Positions 7,204-8,399 of a DNA stretch of 8,399 nt are shown one piece after another (the first letter of the stretch is position 1; every line of letters begins with the position of its first letter). The notes below the pieces were generated by a model. It had not been told where the DNA came from. It was given only the letters and a program-made list of their open reading frames with translations, and searched no databases. The stretch is from Solirubrobacteraceae bacterium (GTDB lineage: Bacteria > Actinomycetota > Thermoleophilia > Solirubrobacterales > Solirubrobacteraceae): contig JASLHP010000202.1 of the NCBI GenBank assembly GCA_030149625.1, forward strand, positions 1 to 8,399, written 5' to 3'. The translations under genes and the position numbers were made by a program.

Positions 7204-8115
7204 ATGAGCGCCACGATCATCGACGGCAAAGCGATCGCGGCGCGCGTGCGCGCCGACGTGGCGAGTGAGGTCGAGGCGTTCGTACGCGAACACGGTCGTC
7301 CGCCGGGGCTGGCGACGGTGCTCGTCGGCGAGGACCCGGCCTCGGCCGTGTACGTGGGCGGCAAGCAACGTGCCTGTGCGGAGGTCGGGATGGTGCCGTT
7401 CGATCGGCGGCTGGCGGCCGATGCGTCGTTCGAGCAGGTCGCCGCCGAGCTCGACCGCCTCAATGCCGAGCGCGCGGTCAGCGGTGTGCTGCTGCAGCTG
7501 CCGGTGCCCGAGCACCTCGACGGTCCTGCCCTGACGGCGATCATCAGCCCCGACAAGGACGTCGACGGTCTGACGCCCGTCAACGCGGGGTTGCTGTCGT
7601 TGGGCAAGCCGGGGCTGCGCCCGGCGACGCCGCTGGGTGTGATGGAGCTGCTGGGGGTGCTCGGCGTCGAGCTCGAAGGCGCCGAGGCCGTCGTCGTCGG
7701 GCGCTCCAACCTCTTTGGCAAGCCGATGGCGCAGCTGCTGCTCGCGCGGAACGCGACCGTCACCGTGTGCCACTCGCGCACGCGCGAGTTGCGCGAGGTG
7801 TGCTCGCGCGCGGAGGTGTTGATCGTGGCGGTCGGGCGCGCGCGGCTCGTGCGGCGCGACTTCGTGCGTCCGGGGGCGGTCGTGATCGACGTCGGCATGA
7901 ACCGTCTGACGCCCGCGGAGGCCGGCAACAAGAGCGGGCTCGTCGGCGACGTCGACTTTGCCGCCGCGGTCGAGGTCGCCTCCGCGATCACGCCCGTTCC
8001 CGGCGGCGTCGGTCCGATGACGATCGCGCTGCTGCTGCGCAACACGCTGCAAGCCGCGCGCTACCAGGCGCACGTCGACGCGCAACTGGCGGACATCGAC
8101 GAGGACCTGCTTTGA
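7204..8115 (+). CDS. folD: Bifunctional methylene-THF dehydrogenase/methenyl-THF cyclohydrolase
   Basis: This 303-residue cytoplasmic enzyme interconverts 5,10-methylene-THF, 5,10-methenyl-THF and 10-formyl-THF with NADP, feeding purine and formyl-methionine synthesis. Key residues sit at the numbering used for E. coli FolD: Tyr50 and catalytic Lys54 in SAVYVGGKQ, Gln98 in LLQLPVP, and Asp121 in DKDVDG. The nucleotide-binding loop is VVVGRSNLFGKP (163-174), and PVPGGVGPMTIALLL is the second family signature. The usual PCTP motif reads PATP (140-143), so its Cys is replaced by Ala. GRSNLFGKP has Phe where Val is common. An acidic tail, DIDEDLL, ends the protein. The TGA overlaps the ATG of a tiny downstream ORF. 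Length is normal (about 280-300). Function is secure. Confidence 0.96.
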   Translation: MSATIIDGKAIAARVRADVASEVEAFVREHGRPPGLATVLVGEDPASAVYVGGKQRACAEVGMVPFDRRLAADASFEQVAAELDRLNAERAVSGVLLQLPVPEHLDGPALTAIISPDKDVDGLTPVNAGLLSLGKPGLRPATPLGVMELLGVLGVELEGAEAVVVGRSNLFGKPMAQLLLARNATVTVCHSRTRELREVCSRAEVLIVAVGRARLVRRDFVRPGAVVIDVGMNRLTPAEAGNKSGLVGDVDFAAAVEVASAITPVPGGVGPMTIALLLRNTLQAARYQAHVDAQLADIDEDLL

Positions 8116-8171
8116 TGCCGGCGTCGCGCGTCAGCGCGAGAACGCGACCCCCGCGAGGTATGTGGAGATGA
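8115..8171 (+). CDS. Possible 18-codon ORF linking folD to the next gene
   Basis: An ATG at 8115-8117 overlaps the folD stop as TGATG. The frame runs 18 codons, rich in Arg and Pro, to a TGA at 8169-8171 that overlaps the ATG (8168) of the membrane-protein gene. Such end-to-end overlaps are typical of translational coupling, so this could be a coupling leader peptide. The product resembles nothing known, and in a 52-nt gap the arrangement may be chance. Confidence 0.2.
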   Translation: MPASRVSARTRPPRGMWR

Positions 8172-8399
8172 AGGCGAGGCAGTTCCGTATCGGAGAGCTC
8201 GTGGTCCTGGTCGGCGCGATCTGCCTGATCGGGTCGCTGTTCGTGCGCTCCTACGAGGGCCCGATCGGCACGCTCGACGCTTGGAGCACGTTTGGACCGG
8301 GTGTCGTGCTCGAGCTGGCCGGTGTGTGCGCCGCACTCGCGACGGTGGGCAGCGCGCTTACCGAGCGGTCCACGGCGCTGCCTGTCTCGACGGCGGTGT
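8168..8399 (+). CDS. Small hypothetical membrane protein, N-terminal part (cut by window end)
   Basis: From ATG 8168 the frame stays open to the window edge, giving 77 residues. The start has a GAGG (8155-8158) 9 nt upstream, unlike the leaderless genes here. The N terminus is basic (MKARQFRIGE). It is followed by a hydrophobic segment at residues 11-26 (LVVLVGAICLIGSLFV) and a second at about 43-64 (GPGVVLELAGVCAALATVGS and on), joined by a short loop with Asp and Glu. Two membrane helices with the N terminus inside are predicted. I do not recognise the family. It lies 52 nt after folD in the same direction and may be cotranscribed with it. An alternative start is GTG 8162, two codons earlier. 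Confidence 0.7.
   Translation, partial: MKARQFRIGELVVLVGAICLIGSLFVRSYEGPIGTLDAWSTFGPGVVLELAGVCAALATVGSALTERSTALPVSTAV

Overview
The window is very GC-rich, all its genes lie on the + strand, and most have a TANNNT hexamer a few bases before the start codon and no Shine-Dalgarno. With this gene content, it suggests a high-GC actinobacterium, possibly Thermoleophilia/Solirubrobacterales. The phylum-level call is fairly safe. The order is an inference from general resemblance only.

Layout, left to right: the 3' part of gltX (glutamyl-tRNA synthetase); a short hairpin-rich leader; a one-component regulator joining an HDOD domain to a LuxR-type DNA-binding domain; an intergenic region with repeats and a strong operator-like palindrome; an Rrf2-family regulator; cysK (cysteine synthase); a 318-bp gap with strong inverted repeats but no convincing gene; cysE (serine O-acetyltransferase); pcrA/uvrD (SF1A DNA helicase); folD (methylene-THF dehydrogenase/cyclohydrolase); and the start of a small membrane protein cut by the window edge.

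The central module is Rrf2-cysK-cysE. CysE makes O-acetylserine and CysK converts it to cysteine. The Rrf2 protein has no cysteine, so it cannot hold an Fe-S cluster through Cys ligands, and it ends in Met-Tyr-His-Ile. Bacillus CymR, an Rrf2 repressor of cysteine metabolism that acts as a complex with CysK, has a very similar tail (Met-Phe-Tyr-Ile as I recall it). CysK partners generally dock in its active site through a C-terminal isoleucine. The CysE here does not end in isoleucine. The likely picture is an actinobacterial CymR-CysK type sensor, with the regulator rather than CysE as the tail-docking partner of CysK. This is inference, but it is directly testable.

The remaining genes are housekeeping (translation, DNA repair, one-carbon metabolism). 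They appear to be transcribed mostly from their own promoters, several of which look leaderless. Nothing suggests a mobile element, prophage, CRISPR array or RNA gene.
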